This document shows positions 10,755-23,199 of a DNA stretch of 64,000 nucleotides, piece after piece. The DNA is from Hibiscus mutabilis (taxonomy: Eukaryota > Streptophyta > Magnoliopsida > Malvales > Malvaceae). The stretch covers positions 59,133,741 through 59,197,740 of the forward strand of contig CM033714.1 of NCBI GenBank assembly GCA_019671005.1. The letters are read 5' to 3'. The notes beneath the pieces were generated by a model. The model worked only from the letters and a program-made list of their open reading frames with translations. It made no database searches and had not been told where the DNA came from. Positions within the stretch are counted from its first letter, which is position 1; every line of letters begins with the position of its first letter. A program made the translations under genes and the position numbers.

Positions 10755-10771
10755 TCCCCAACACGGCGCCA
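10755..10771 (-). promoter_or_regulatory. Primer binding site, copy C (altered)
   Basis: The tRNA-Asp complement is damaged: the GGC of the CCCCGGCAACGG core seen in copy B is missing or changed, so pairing would be reduced if the sequence is correct. Confidence 0.6.
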
Positions 10772-10778
10772 AAAAACT

Positions 10779-12313
10779 TGTTGCGTGTGATAAGTGCTAC
10801 GCAATTGTGCAAGTATACACGTCGCAAGTAATAAAGTGATATGAGTATCGAGTATCGTCTCCACAGGATTGGTTTGGGCCACTTTGCTTAAGTTCTTGAC
10901 TTTGTGAAAAGTAAAAACACAATTAAAGGATTAAAGGAGTTTAACTAATAACTAAACTAGAAAGCAATAAAGTAAAAGAAAAGATGAGATCGATTGAGAG
11001 AGATAGGCTAGGTTATCGTGAGTTGAGGTGTGATAGCCGATTGGATTGTCTTGGTAAAAGAGTGCACGGGCAACTCGGTTGCCGCCGTGGCGACTTGCAC
11101 AACGGGTTGCCTTGGCAACTAATTGATGGTTGCACGGGCGACTAGTTGGGCAACTACTTGGGCGATCGGGCAGCAACTTCAAGGTTCAGCGGAGCGTTCT
11201 TCAATGGTTTCTTCTTATCCCTAAGTCGAAACTCTAGCTACTTGTGCATGCCTTGATAATACATCCCTGCGTGAATCAAGGGTGAACAACAACCAATCTT
11301 GCACTCCTCTTAGCCGTTGAAATCCTTAACTTATTCCTAAGCCGGATTAATCTTCACCATCATTGGATTGAATAAAGATCATATTCATTCGTTTCTTGAA
11401 TCTAACTCTCCCGATATTAGATAAATGGATGAAATCACGAGATCCTCTCCCAATTCACTCGCAAACAATAATAAGAATCAAGAATGAATAAACCTTGAAA
11501 TAGAAAAGTGCAAACTCTTATTACCTAAACAAAAACCAATAGTTTCTCACAACCACAAAACACAATAACCCCAACCGATCAAGTTAGTTCATGGTTGGGT
11601 TCAAAAGATATACAAAGAATAATCCCCAAACCATGAATCTAATAGAAGCAAAGAAGAAGAAGAAGTTGAAATTTCCCCTAATGCTCTCTATCGAAATTTC
11701 TCTATTTTTCTCTCTATTTTTCTCCCCTTTAGATTGTCGAAATCTCCTTGCTATTTATAGGGCTAGGCCAAAGTCCTTCTTTGAGGAGGAGTTTGAGTTG
11801 GAATTAAATTATCTTTAAAGAATATAATTCTTTATTATAATTTTATTCCTATTAGAACTTCTCATATCTTCTTGGAATTTAATTCTTCTTTAATCTCTGC
11901 ATGGCAATCAAATTCCTTTGGGCTTGGGCCTTGCTCCATGTCATCTTGGGCTTGTAAAGTCATGAATTTCGACATCCATATTGCATTTTGTCTTTGTCGA
12001 CAAATGCCATGGCAACTGGCTCGACGTCTCCTTCATGCATTGCCCTGGCAACTAGCTCGGCATATCCTTCATGCATTGCCCTGGCAACTAGCTCGGCATT
12101 GCTTTGGCAAGTGATCCTGCACATACACACACAAAAACACACCAAAGCAGCATCTTTTTCCACAAAAATCACCAAGTTATGTAATCAAGCTCAACGGTGG
12201 AAAGAAACATGAATTAATGCATGAATGACTAATTATGCAACTATTATGAGCTTAAGTCTAACAATAATACGAGTAAAAAGGGTAATAAAAATAGTACTTT
12301 TGAACACTTATCA
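10779..12313 (-). mobile_element. Family N LTR3, 1535 bp; right end of array
   Basis: The 5' LTR of the rightmost unit. It differs from LTR1 and LTR2 by a short tandem duplication of TCTCTATTTT near 11700. The base after the LTR end is 12314; the flank starts GTAGT, so GTAGT is the expected target duplication if the array arose from a single insertion. The matching left flank is outside the window. Confidence 0.9.
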
Positions 12314-13127
12314 GTAGTCACCCATGATTCCTCTACAATTTTCTCGTTGTGCTATGCTATTGAATGTTGCATCTTCTTTCTAATATACTCTTGTTGCTGT
12401 CGAAGTTGCTTTAACGCGGTACAAGTGTATTCCTCCATGATTTCTAGCCTACTCTGCTTGTTGGCTAGTTGGTTGTTTTCTGGCTTGGGAGGGGGAAATT
12501 CCTCCTCCACTTGCTCCATAACTTCTTGCCGGGGATAACACTTTGTCACTTTTGAGAATCAGACTGAGAACATGTTAGATCCATGCTTACCGCACCATTG
12601 TTGATCACTTATGTGAGCAAGCCTTTTGGATGGTGATTATTGGGTTGTTTAGAGAGTAGATAATGGGATCCAGGCTATATGCTCTTAGAGGTCTGGTCCG
12701 AATTCTCTAGAACTTGTTCTTGTTTGAGGATGCATGGCTCCGTATAAGGGGCTATACGGGGTGAAGGCACGTGTCAATCGAGGATGATATGTGTGTTAGT
12801 GAGTTGGGTTCTCTCAAGCATTGACGCGGATCACGTGTACCGTTACATGATCCGGATAGCGTTCACATGTCTAGTCCACAACAGAATGACTTTAGTTCTG
12901 TTGGTATGTTTGTAGAGGGTTGTAACTGGGTATTCGCATGGTTATAGTTTGCCGATACTAACAAAAATCAATGAAAATGGGCTAGATTCAAGCAATTAGA
13001 TTAAGAAAAAGATGGGTATATAAATTTGGAAGTCACAACACTTAGTTATTGTTATTATATCAACACCGCAAGGGACTGAGCCTAAGCACACTAGGCCTTC
13101 GTTGCTTGTTCTTTCGCCTCAATCCGT
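12314..13127. other. Unassigned flank between array and hAT element
   Basis: I do not recognise this stretch. A 65-aa minus-strand frame at 12352-12549 is Glu/Gln-rich with a likely coiled coil (ALKQLRQQQEYIRKK) and a proline patch (EEFPPPKPENN). It could be a remnant of another retroelement's gag-like protein, but no domain identifies it. The rest (12600-13127) holds no frame or repeat I can name. It continues across the hAT insertion at 20453. Confidence 0.4.
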
Positions 13128-13135
13128 TTTCTTGC
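13128..13135. repeat. hAT target site duplication, left (TTTCTTGC)
   Basis: Eight bases TTTCTTGC directly before TAGGGATG, repeated exactly at 20445-20452 after the right end. Eight-base duplications are characteristic of hAT transposons. Confidence 0.9.
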
Positions 13136-13149
13136 TAGGGATGTAAAAA
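13136..13149 (+). repeat. hAT terminal inverted repeat, left
   Basis: TAGGGATGTAAAAA, matched by its complement at the right end of the element. Confidence 0.85.
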
Positions 13150-13159
13150 CAGGTAATCG

Positions 13160-13445
13160 GAGGGGTTTCAGGTCGGGTCAAATTGTATACAAGTCATTTT
13201 AGGTCGATTTGATGTTTTGACTCGATTTGGGTCGAGTGCGGGTCAGTTTTAGGTCGGGTTCATTTCGAGTCAGTTTATTTCAGGTCGGGTCAAAATGGTT
13301 CGAGTCTGAATCAGATAATTGATGGGTTAATTCGGGTTTAGGTAGACTTTAGGTCGGGTTCATTTCAGGTCGAGTAATTTCAAGTTGGTTTCATTTCAGG
13401 TCAGGTTAATTCGGGTTTCGAATTCGTATTAAGTTTGAGTTTGGT
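13160..13445 (+). repeat. hAT left subterminal repeats (GGTCGGGT)
   Basis: Many short copies of AGGTCGGGT(C/T) and variants such as GGTCGAGT, separated by a few to about 30 bp. Subterminal clusters of this kind bind transposase in the Ac/Ds and related hAT systems. The same motif in the same orientation fills the right end. Confidence 0.7.
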
Positions 13446-13854
13446 ACAAATAGTCGATAGACTTTGGGTTGGTCATTCATTTTGACTTAATTAATCAACG
13501 GCTTTCATGAAGACGAAACACATTAAAAATAAATATTAGGCACTAGACTAAACAAAAATATCATCAAATGATTCATATCTAAAATATTAGAGTAAATTAC
13601 AAAATTTATAAATTAATAACGGTCAGTTTTGGTGAAAAATAAAATTTTAGGGACTAACATGAATAAAAATATCATCATATTAAAAACACTTGACTAAATA
13701 ACAAAAAAATGAATAGAGGTCAATTTGGAATAAGAATTAGTTTTAGCCTTTTAGGGACTATAAATTATAATGAACAAAAATACTAAATTAAAATTATAAA
13801 CAATGGACTAAATTACAAAAAAATGAATAGGGGTCAAATTGGACTAAAAATAAA

Positions 13855-14870
<1,016 letters not shown>

Positions 14871-15037
14871 TAAATAAGGACCAAATCGAAAACAAAACAA
14901 ACTTTTAAGCTCAATTTGAAAGTGAACAGGACCAAATTGAAACAAATGTAAAACAAGCATGATAGCGGAGCGAGATCTGAACAGTTAGGTGCGGCCCGTA
15001 TAACAAAGCGCAGATCTTTTTACCCGACCCGAATTTC

Positions 15038-15045
15038 TATATAAA
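15038..15045 (+). promoter_or_regulatory. Putative hAT transposase TATA box
   Basis: TATATAAA followed by a long pyrimidine-rich, CTTCTC-containing leader (15070-15730) typical of a plant 5' untranslated region. It lies about 1.36 kb upstream of the first recognisable transposase codons, so introns in the leader are likely. Confidence 0.5.
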
Positions 15046-15751
15046 CCCAAAAAAATTAGATCAGTCATATTTTCTTCTCCCTTGTCGAAACTCTGCCTAG
15101 ATTTTTTCTCTCATTCTCACTCTAAATTCTCTACCTTCTCTCTAGGATAAACAACTTATTCCCATAAATCTTAAACTATTTTCGATTGAAACCCTTGAAC
15201 TTTAACCCAGTTCATCCTTGTTCTTCAATAAAACCCTTCCAGATCTTATACAAACATCAAAATTCATCCCCAAATTGTTTTTGCTCGATCAAAACCCTAA
15301 ATTTCTTAAGAACGACCTCTTGTTCTTCCACTTCCCCTTTTCAATCCTTCCAAACCCTAATCCCCAAATTAATTATGTTCTACCCTAAAAATTCTTAAAT
15401 TTTTTTCATCTTCTTTCTCTAATCCCTTCAACTTCTTCAAATCCATCCATATTCTCCTCTAACCTCTTCAGATTCTCTAGCCCTTCAATTTCCAGATACA
15501 TTAAACTTCTTATCTCTCCCTTTTCATCTTTGAATTTCCCTTCCCTACAACTCCACTATCTCTTCCAAAACTTATTTTCCAGAAACTAAAATCCCTAAAC
15601 TAAAGCTCTTAGTTTCTAAATCTTCCCATCTCTCTATCATTTCTGGGTTCTGTTCTAAAGCTCTCAGCCTCTCAGCTGGTTTTGGTCTAAAGCTTCCATT
15701 CTGATCTCTCTTAGATTCTCAATCTTCCGCGTGTGGATTTGTTTCATTCTT

Positions 15752-15800
<49 letters not shown>
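15752..15800. repeat. (TA)n(TG)n microsatellite
   Basis: A run of TA units passing directly into a run of TG units, in the leader region of the hAT transposase. Confidence 0.95.
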
Positions 15801-16401
15801 TCTAGGTTTTGTATACATGTTGTCTATTATGTTTGTATATATGTTGTCTATTTTGGTTTCTGGGGTTCTTTGTTCTGGGTTTTTAGATGTTTTCTATTAT
15901 GGGTTTTGTATATATGTTGTCTATTCTAATTTTTGGGTTGTGGGTATTTAGATGTTCTCTGTTCTGTTTCAATGGTTTAATTCGAGTATATAGGCTAGAC
16001 ATCTCGTTTTGCGACGCTACTGGTGTCAAAGGAGGTTTTAAAGGACATTGGGGATATGTTTAACAATGCCACGTACAAGGATTAATATCATTGAGTTTCT
16101 CTATTCTGTTTGTTGCTTTGTAGATTTGTTATTTGTTCTATTTTTCTTTTTAGTCTCCAACACCAAATCATAGTGTTTACTTTTCAGTATTTAGCACAGC
16201 TATGAATGTTGTTTCTTATGAGTTGGACTATCCTGGTGAAAGAGGTATATTCATCTCTCTCTTTTTAATTTTAGAATTATATTTGTATTATTTTTGTCAA
16301 TCACTAATACATGTTTGTTTGTATGAAGGGGATGTAAATGATCAACTGTCTGAAATAGTACCTCTAAGAGGAGGGCTACAATTGCAAATTTAGTGGATTT
16401 T

Positions 16402-18404
16402 AGGAGAAGAACTTCTCCTGTTTGGGATCATTATACCTTCATTAAGCAACCTGAAGGTGTTTTTGCGCAATGTAAGTATTGCAAAACCAAAAGCTATAAA
16501 GCAGATTCTTATGTTGGTACATCTAACCCTAAAAGGCGTACTAAAAATGGCTAGTTTACAAAGATTTTCTTGCTACTAATCCCAATAGTAGTACGGAAAG
16601 TTCTTTTGATTAGAAAATACATTGTGATTTATTTGCTGAAGCTATTCTGTGTCATGGTTATGCTTTGAGTGTGGTTGAGCATGAAAAACTTAGGGTTTTG
16701 CATCAATATCTAAATCCTAATGTGAAGGATATTTTGAGGTATACTATTACTAAGCATTGCATGTTAAAGCATGAGAAGCATAAAAAATTGCTACTTGATT
16801 CAATGCATTCTGTTTCAAGTCGTATCTGTTTTACATGTGATGGATGGTCTGCTTGCACTTCACGTTCATATTTTGCTATGACTGCACATTATGTTGATAA
16901 TAACTGGAACTTCAGTCTAAAATACTTAATTTTTGTCATTTTCCCCCACCCTATGATGGTGAATCAATTTATAAGTTTGTGAAAAAAATGTTATGTGAGT
17001 GGGGTCTTGAGAAAAAAGCTTTTAACATAACTCTTGATAATGCTTCTACAAATGAGAGAATGGTTAAGCGACTCAAAGATGATTTGCATGCCATTTCTCC
17101 CTTTCCATGCAATGGTAAGTACTTTCATATAAGGTGTGATGTCCATATTTTGAACTTGATAGTTCAAAAGGGTTTGAAGGTAATTGACTCTTCTGTTACT
17201 AAATTGCGTGAAATAGTTAAGTTTATTGATTCTTTTGATGCTAGACTTTGTAGCTTTGAATTGGCTGTTAAAGATTGTGGTTCTACTTTTTCTAGTAAGT
17301 TGATATTGGATGTTCCAACTCGATGGGACTCTACTTACTCAATGTTTTGTAGGGCAATTGATGCTAAATTAGCTATCAACTTGTTTGTTAATAGGGAAAA
17401 TAAATTGGATATAATTAGTGAGGTTGAGTGGGAAACTGCTCAATTAATATGTGATTTCCTTGAGCCATTTTTTGAAATTACTACTCTATTTTCAGGATCT
17501 AAGTATCCCACTTCTAACTTGTACTTGGCTAATGTTGTTACCATTGAGAAACTGTTGTGCGATGCTCACAATGATCCTTGTGAGGGCATTTCTGCAATGA
17601 CAGTACCTATGCTAGAGTTGTATGAGAAATATAGGTTTGATCACTCAACGATTCTCTCCTTTGTTGTTTTGCTTGATCCTCGATATAAATTACAACTTCT
17701 GAATGACTTGTACAGTGTCCTATATATTGAAGATGAGGTTGAAAGGAGGGTAAGTCTTTACAATGAGTTTGTTAATTTGTATATATATTATTCAAAAGAT
17801 ATACTTTGTTCTTCTTCTAATTCTTCTATCCAAAGTAACTCCTCTCAAAGTACAAGTGTGTCAAGTTTCGGTCGGCCTCGAACATTTAAAAAATCCAATA
17901 TATTTCAGGTCAGTCTTTATTTTCTTAAAGTTCAATTAGGCTTCTGTTTTTACATTTAATTATTATATTTTGTTTCAATTATAGTTTACTGATTAACTCT
18001 TTATCTTTTTTAATGCTTGAACTTTGATGCCAATTTAGCTGTTGTAAAAAGTCTGATATTGACTCATACATTACTTTGACCCTTCTCCCTCGTACTTCAG
18101 ATGCTAAGTTTGATATTTTAGAGTATTGGAAAGCACAATCTGTTTCTTTTCACGTACTTTCACACATGGCTAGAGATGTTTTAGCCATTCCAATCACTTC
18201 AGTTGCTTCCGAATCTTCATTTAGCATGGGGGTCTAATTTTGAATAAGTTGAGGGCTAAACTCTTGCCTAAAAATGTTGAAATATTTGTAACAACCCGTA
18301 ATTGGTTGTATGGTTTTGAACCTGAGGAAAGGGATGAAGATTATCTTATTGTTGTGAAAGATTCTTCAATCTCTAATCTTGGTGAAGGTTCACCTCTTGA
18401 TTAA
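16402..18404 (+). pseudogene. hAT transposase (BED finger, DDE core, dimerisation domain), frameshifted
   Basis: Order of parts: a BED-type finger (VWDHYTFIKQPEG then CKYC) whose usual His and final Cys are replaced by RRTKNG and a stop; the first catalytic Asp in CDGWSA (about 16830); the second Asp in ITLDNASTNERM (about 17020); the conserved HIRCDVHILNLIVQ block (about 17130); DVPTRWDSTY (about 17310); and the C-terminal hAT dimerisation block with SVASESSFSMG (about 18210), which holds the catalytic Glu. The frame changes near 16919 (in AAAATA) and near 18230, where a G run is one base short for the usual continuation. A splice-like donor GTCAGT lies at 17909, but the downstream reading phase does not match. 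Several breaks are in homopolymers, so sequence error cannot be excluded for these. Orientation agrees with the TATA box upstream. Confidence 0.8.
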
Positions 18405-18659
18405 GGTAAAGCCTATTAATGCTTTGTTTTGTGATTTTGTTTTGTTTTTCAAAATTGTTTCTGATTCTGTTTTCTTTTGTAGGGTTCCTTCAAACCAAGC
18501 AAGCACATTAATGCTTAGGGGGTCAACTAAGTAGTGAATTGTGATGTAAAAGCATGTATTCTTCTTTTCTATTTTCTAAATTTCTGGTGTTTGTTTTGTT
18601 TATCTTTGTACATGTTTAAATGATTGATTCTATTAATGTTTCTAATAATGTTCATTGTT

Positions 18660-19080
18660 TTCCAACTTAGTTATTGTTGTTGCTGTTAACCACTTGATGT
18701 TGTTGATGTTAATCAATTGATGTTGCTACTGTTAATCACTTAGTGTTGATGTTGTTGCTGGTTGTTGTCTGTTGCTAGTTTCCAATTGCTGTCTGTTGCT
18801 GGTTGCTGGTTTACTTGGTAGTTTTTTTTTCTTATCTAATTAGTTGTCATTGTTTTAATTATGCTGCTGTTAATCACTTGATGTTGCTGATGTTAATCTA
18901 TTGATGTTGTTGTTGCTAAGACTTAGTGTTGCTGCTGATTACTAGTTGTTGTCTGTTGTTGGTTGTTGATTGTTGTCTGTTGCTGGTTGTTGATTGATGT
19001 ATGTTGCTGGTGCTGGTTTACTTGGTAGTTTTTTTTCTTATTTAATTAGTTTCCCTTGTTTTAATTATGTTGGTTTCTTA
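18660..19080. repeat. GTTGCTG-rich degenerate repeats with a ~215-bp duplication
   Basis: GTTGTTGCTG and GATGTTAATC motifs recur throughout. A longer block containing GGTTTACTTGGTAGTTTTTT is seen near 18808 and again near 19013, indicating a tandem duplication in the 3' part of the hAT element. Confidence 0.7.
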
Positions 19081-19514
19081 GCTATGCAAGTTACCCATAA
19101 TTAACCTTGATGGTAGCATTAGATCTTTTGACAGCTCGATGAGGAAAATTCTGGTAGCAAAGTCGAGCTTTTAGTCTCGTAAAACTTTGCTGTAAGATCT
19201 GAGAGCTTAAATTTTCACCCAACAAACTTGTGTTACATTTCATAATTTTCAGTTTGTACGTTTGTAAGTTCAAAGTTTACTAAGTTATACATTTTTATGT
19301 TGTAATAAACTTCAGTTTTATTCAATTATAATTTTACTTACATTTGGTGGCTTATACATTTGTACGTTTTAAGTTTACTTATATTTCGTTTTTATCAACC
19401 CAAGTAATCAATAAAGACTCAAACAGTTTCTAATCTTATCCAATAAATTTGGTCAAGTTAAGTTAATAAGAAAAAAACTGCATTCATTCAATATGGTGTA
19501 ATTTACTCAAAAGA

Positions 19515-19612
19515 TAATTAAAAATAAATGTCTTTTATCTATAAGAATAGAAGCATAATATAATTAAAAATGAATGTCTTTTATCTATAAGAATAGAAGC
19601 ATAATATAATAC
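19515..19612. repeat. Tandem duplication, unit about 49 bp
   Basis: Two nearly identical copies of a unit containing AATGTCTTTTATCTATAAG and GAATAGAAGCATAATATAAT in direct succession. Confidence 0.85.
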
Positions 19613-20029
19613 ATTCATTCAAGTAATTTACTTATATTTATTAATTTGACAAATTTTTTGTATTGAATGAGTTAGTACTATTACTATTTACTAAGTATAT
19701 ATTGAAGTTTTACTAAGCATTAACTTAATTGATTATATATATATATATATATTCAATCTTAATTTTTACTAAGCATCTATTATTTAGTGTCAAAAGAATA
19801 CCTAAATCTAATCTTTCATATATATATATATATAATTGATTATATATGTATATATAATAAAAGTATTATTTAACATTTTAAATTGATTTTAAAAAGTAAT
19901 GGTTTACATTTATCAACACTTAACACTCTACATTTATCAAAACTTTAAATTCATCAAATCATAGGTTTCCTCAAATGTCAGGTAAATAAAATTATCAATA
20001 TCAACTATCAAGCCAAGTCAATATCAGTT

Positions 20030-20425
20030 CAGGTCAACAACAGGTCGGGTTCAAAACAAGTCGGGTCAATTAACAGGTCGGGTTCAAAACAAGTCGGGTC
20101 AATTAACAGGTCGGGTTCAAAACAGGTCAGGTAAAATCGAATCTCAAGTTGATTCAGTCGGGTAATATCGGTTATCTACTAGGTCAGTCTGGGTTCGGGT
20201 TCGTTTCAGTCGGATGTAGGTCGGGTTTCGGGTCCACAGTAACATGTCCAATTTGGGTTTAGGTCGTTCTCGGTCGGATGCAGGTCGAGTTCAGTTACTA
20301 CAGTAACAGGTCCAATTCGGGTTCGGGTCAACAACAATCGGTTACAGATCGGGTTCGGGTCATCGAATCCTCGAGTCAAACCAGATTCTGACTCAAGCAT
20401 GTTTCAATCGGGTTTTCAGGTCGAG
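20030..20425 (+). repeat. hAT right subterminal repeats (GGTCGGGT)
   Basis: Dense AGGTCGGGTTCAAAACA and GTCGGGTTCGGGT units, including two successive copies of AACAGGTCGGGTTCAAAAC. They are in the same strand orientation as the left cluster, not inverted. Confidence 0.75.
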
Positions 20426-20430
20426 TCATT

Positions 20431-20444
20431 TTTTTACATCCCTA
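20431..20444 (-). repeat. hAT terminal inverted repeat, right
   Basis: TTTTTACATCCCTA, the inverted counterpart of the left end, followed by the target duplication TTTCTTGC at 20445-20452. Confidence 0.85.
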
Positions 20445-20651
20445 TTTCTTGCTCGAACAAAGTCACGAGTCTAAGGGCGGGATCAAGCTTTAATGGACGG
20501 GCGTAGGCTTCATAGTTAACGCAGACCCTTGTTGATAGATATGAGATCGATGACTTAAAAAAGACATATGCCGAGAAACATTTTTAGACTTCTTTATTGC
20601 GAATTAATACTCTTTGTGCTTTCTCATGATTTTGAATGATACCTTTTTATT

Positions 20652-21399
20652 GGCTTAAAGAAAAAATAAATGTCTAAACTATACCTCCTTTAAACTTTAG
20701 GTGCATAAAGTATTTTTACTAAAAATAAGTGTCTAAAGTTTACACCATTAAAATTTTAGGTTACTATTAGTTAACTTCCATTAAAAAATTTGTTAACTAA
20801 TCAAAACATGACACATGACATGTTTATTTTATTTTTTTAAAATTAAAAACTTAAAAAAAACTTTTTACAAAAAAATTTAAAATTTTAGAAAATCGTGAAA
20901 ATTTTCAATTTTTACAAAACAGTCACCAAATCCCTAAAATTTCCGAAACCCAAAATCCAAAATTGCCGCCACTTCCCTCACCGATCACCACCCCTGAGCA
21001 CACCCCTTTGGTCTCTAGATTTAAGAGGTCATTTTCCCCAACATGTCGTCGCCAGAAACACTGAACGGCGTGCTAGTCGAACGTAGAAATTTGAGGGTTT
21101 CGGTTTAGGAAATTTTAGGGATTTGATGATTGTTTTGTAAAAATTGAAATTTTTTGAGATTTTCTAAAAATTTAAAAATTTTGAGGTTCTTTTCTTCAAA
21201 AAATTAAAAATTTCAAATTATTGCCACATGTTAAGCACTGATTAATTAACAGAGTTTTTTAAATACTCCTTAACAGCCAAGCACCTAAAGTTGCAACAGT
21301 GTAAGCTTAGACACTTATTTTTAACAAAAAAAATATTTTAGGCACTTAAAGTTCAATAGAAGTATAATTTAAACACTTTGTTTTTTTTTTATGTAAGCC
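20652..21399. mobile_element. Non-autonomous Mutator-like fold-back element A
   Basis: Starts GGCTTAAAG and ends with the inverted counterpart TAAGCC. The arms match along most of their length (for example CTAAACTATACC...CTTTAGGTGC at the left and its inverse at 21280-21370), so the unit of about 750 bp can fold into a long hairpin. Flanks CTTTTTATT and TTTTTTATT agree at 8 of 9 bases, consistent with the 9-bp duplication of Mutator-like elements. The centre is GC-richer (GCCGCCACTTCC, CACCGATCACC). No transposase. Confidence 0.7.
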
Positions 21400-21489
21400 T
21401 TTTTTATTTATCGAAACAAAGTATTTTTTATGTGAGATGAATCTTGATTAAAATAATAAAATATCAAAACGTTGTTAATAATTAATACT

Positions 21490-22266
21490 TCTAAGGTTGC
21501 AGCTTATACCGTTAAAATATTAACTGTCTGATAGTTAATTACTGTTAAAAAATTCGTTAACCAATCAAAACATGACATGTGACATGTTTATTTTTTAAAA
21601 TTAAAAATTAAAATAATTTTTACACAATTTTAATTTTTCTGAAAATCTTGAAATTCTTCAATTTTTACAAAATAGTCCTCAAATTCTTAAAATTTTTCAA
21701 ATCTAAACCCCTATATTGTCGTCGCTTCCGCCACCGATCATCGCCCTGCGCATACCCTTTCAGCCGCCAAACCTAGCCAGTTATTTCCTTCAACGCGGTG
21801 TCGTTGAAAATGACAAATGACGTGCCAGTCGAACGTCGAACACAAATTTGATGTTTGACTGGCACGTTGTTCATCGTTTCTGACAACGTCATGTTGGGGG
21901 GAAGTGACCGGCTAGGTCCAGGGACCAAAGGGGTGTGCCCAAGGGGCAGGGATCGGCGACGGAAGCGGCAACGACTTGAGGGTTTGGGTTTAGGAAATTT
22001 TAGGGATTATTTTGTAAAAATCAGAGAATTTCAAGATTTTCTGAAAGATTAAAAAATTGGTATTTTTCTTCAAAAAATTAAAAAAAATCAAATAATTGCC
22101 ACGTGTCAAGCAATGATTGGTTAAATAATTTTTTTAACGGTAGTTAACTACCAAACACCTAAAATTGTGAAGGTGTAAACTTTAGATACATATTATTAGC
22201 CAAAAAATACTATAGGCACCTAAACTTCAAAAGAGGTATAATTTGGGAACTTATTTTTTAAGCTTA
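21490..22266. mobile_element. Fold-back element B, related to A, left end worn
   Basis: Shares the arm sequences of element A (AATCAAAACATGACATGTGACATG at the left in part, its inverse near 22095, and the GCGACGGAAGCGG / CCGCTTCCGTCGC-type centre). A smaller hairpin (GACGTGCCAGTCGAAC with its inverse near 21855) lies at the middle. The outer part of the left terminal repeat is missing or diverged, so the left boundary is approximate. Confidence 0.6.
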
Positions 22267-22276
22267 CTTCTAATTA

Positions 22277-23079
22277 GGCTTAAGTGACAAATAAGTGCCC
22301 GAACTATACCTTTTTTTCCAGATAGGTGCCCAAAGTATTTTTTTGGCCAAACAAGTGTTTAACATTTTCAACGTTACTCAAATAGGTGCCTGCCGTCAAG
22401 GTCCGTTAATTTTCACCATTAACTGACATGTTTCAACTTCTTAAAGTTCTGAAATTATTTTTAAAAATAAATAAAAATTAATAAAACAAAATATTTTCTT
22501 TATTTCATAAAATAGCTCCAAAATTTGAAATCCCTAACACACCAAAACCCAAATCCCAATTTGACTTGATTTCGCCACCGATTGCCACGCCGCCGCCCAC
22601 CACATCCATCGCCGGACCATCATGACCATTTACCCAATCACCTCGTCGCCGAAAATTGACTGACGCCGTGTGAAATGCTGAAATCGTCTAATGGTTCATT
22701 CGAATAATTCGTGACGAACAATGACATAACGGATAATAAACGGTGTGTGAGTAGTTCAACGAGGGGAGGATGCTTCAGTCTGTCACCGGAAACGAGACCA
22801 ACGCCGGTGGTGATGGCCGAATTTGGGGTTTAGGAATTTGGGGATTATTTGAAAATTTTAGGATATTTTAAAATTTTTGATTTATTTTTTAAAAAATAAT
22901 GTTTAATATTGTCACGTGTCATGTTTTTATTGGCTAACATGATTTGTTTTAACAGATAGTCATGAGAGGCACCTATTTGAGTAACGTTGAAAACGTTAAG
23001 CACCTGTTTAGCTCAGAAAATACTTTAGACACCTATCTAAAAAAGAGTATACTTTGGGCACTTATTTGCCACTTAAGCC
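22277..23079. mobile_element. Fold-back element C, 803 bp
   Basis: Terminal inverted repeats of about 150 bp beginning GGCTTAAGTGACAAATAAG, with the inverse ending CACTTAAGCC. Both arms carry the same series of motifs (AAATAGGTGCC, AACGTTACTC). AATTA flanks both ends, which may be a duplication or chance in AT-rich DNA. The centre is GC-rich (GCCACGCCGCCGCCCACC) and again partly self-complementary. Confidence 0.7.
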
Positions 23080-23199
23080 AATTATGATTTTACAAAAATA
23101 TAATTGGAAAACTATTCAGATCAATTTTCTTTCTATTTCATCTTTAAAACCAAAAAATGGATGTTCAAAGCTTTCTTCTCTTTCTATTCATTTATTAAT

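Larger units (their letters stand above)
7854..10778 (-). mobile_element. Family N internal region C, 2925 bp
   Basis: Same order of parts as internal region B: terminal hairpin/polypurine module 7854-7893, four-fold palindromes 8143-8325, internal module about 8638-8676, hydrophobic tail and PRQ minisatellite (8960-9225), downstream frame fragments, gag-like frame 10167-10661, altered primer site 10755-10771. Confidence 0.85.
1..12313 (-). mobile_element. Tandem array of non-autonomous LTR retrotransposon (family N), LTRs shared between units
   Basis: Three near-identical LTRs start at 1879, 6332 and 10779 (spacing 4453 and 4447 bp). They alternate with internal regions in the order internal-LTR-internal-LTR-internal-LTR. 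All units lie on the minus strand, shown by a tRNA-Asp-type primer site just left of each LTR and a polypurine-like tract just right of LTR1 and LTR2. The right end at 12313 is the outer end of the array; the left end lies outside the window. Neighbouring units share one LTR, the pattern expected from unequal recombination between LTRs rather than separate insertions. No protease, reverse transcriptase or integrase is visible in any unit, so movement must depend on another element. Short direct repeats in the internal regions and the LTR structure are described separately. Confidence 0.9.

Noticed and set aside
12352..12549. 65-aa Glu/Gln-rich frame as a host gene
   Set aside because: Too short, no domain, both strands open, located in a transposon-dense flank. 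Kept only as an unassigned remnant.
20895..22052. Captured host gene fragment in the GC-rich centres of the fold-back elements
   Set aside because: Short Pro/Arg-rich frames, self-complementary within the element, no domain. A gene capture cannot be supported from sequence alone.
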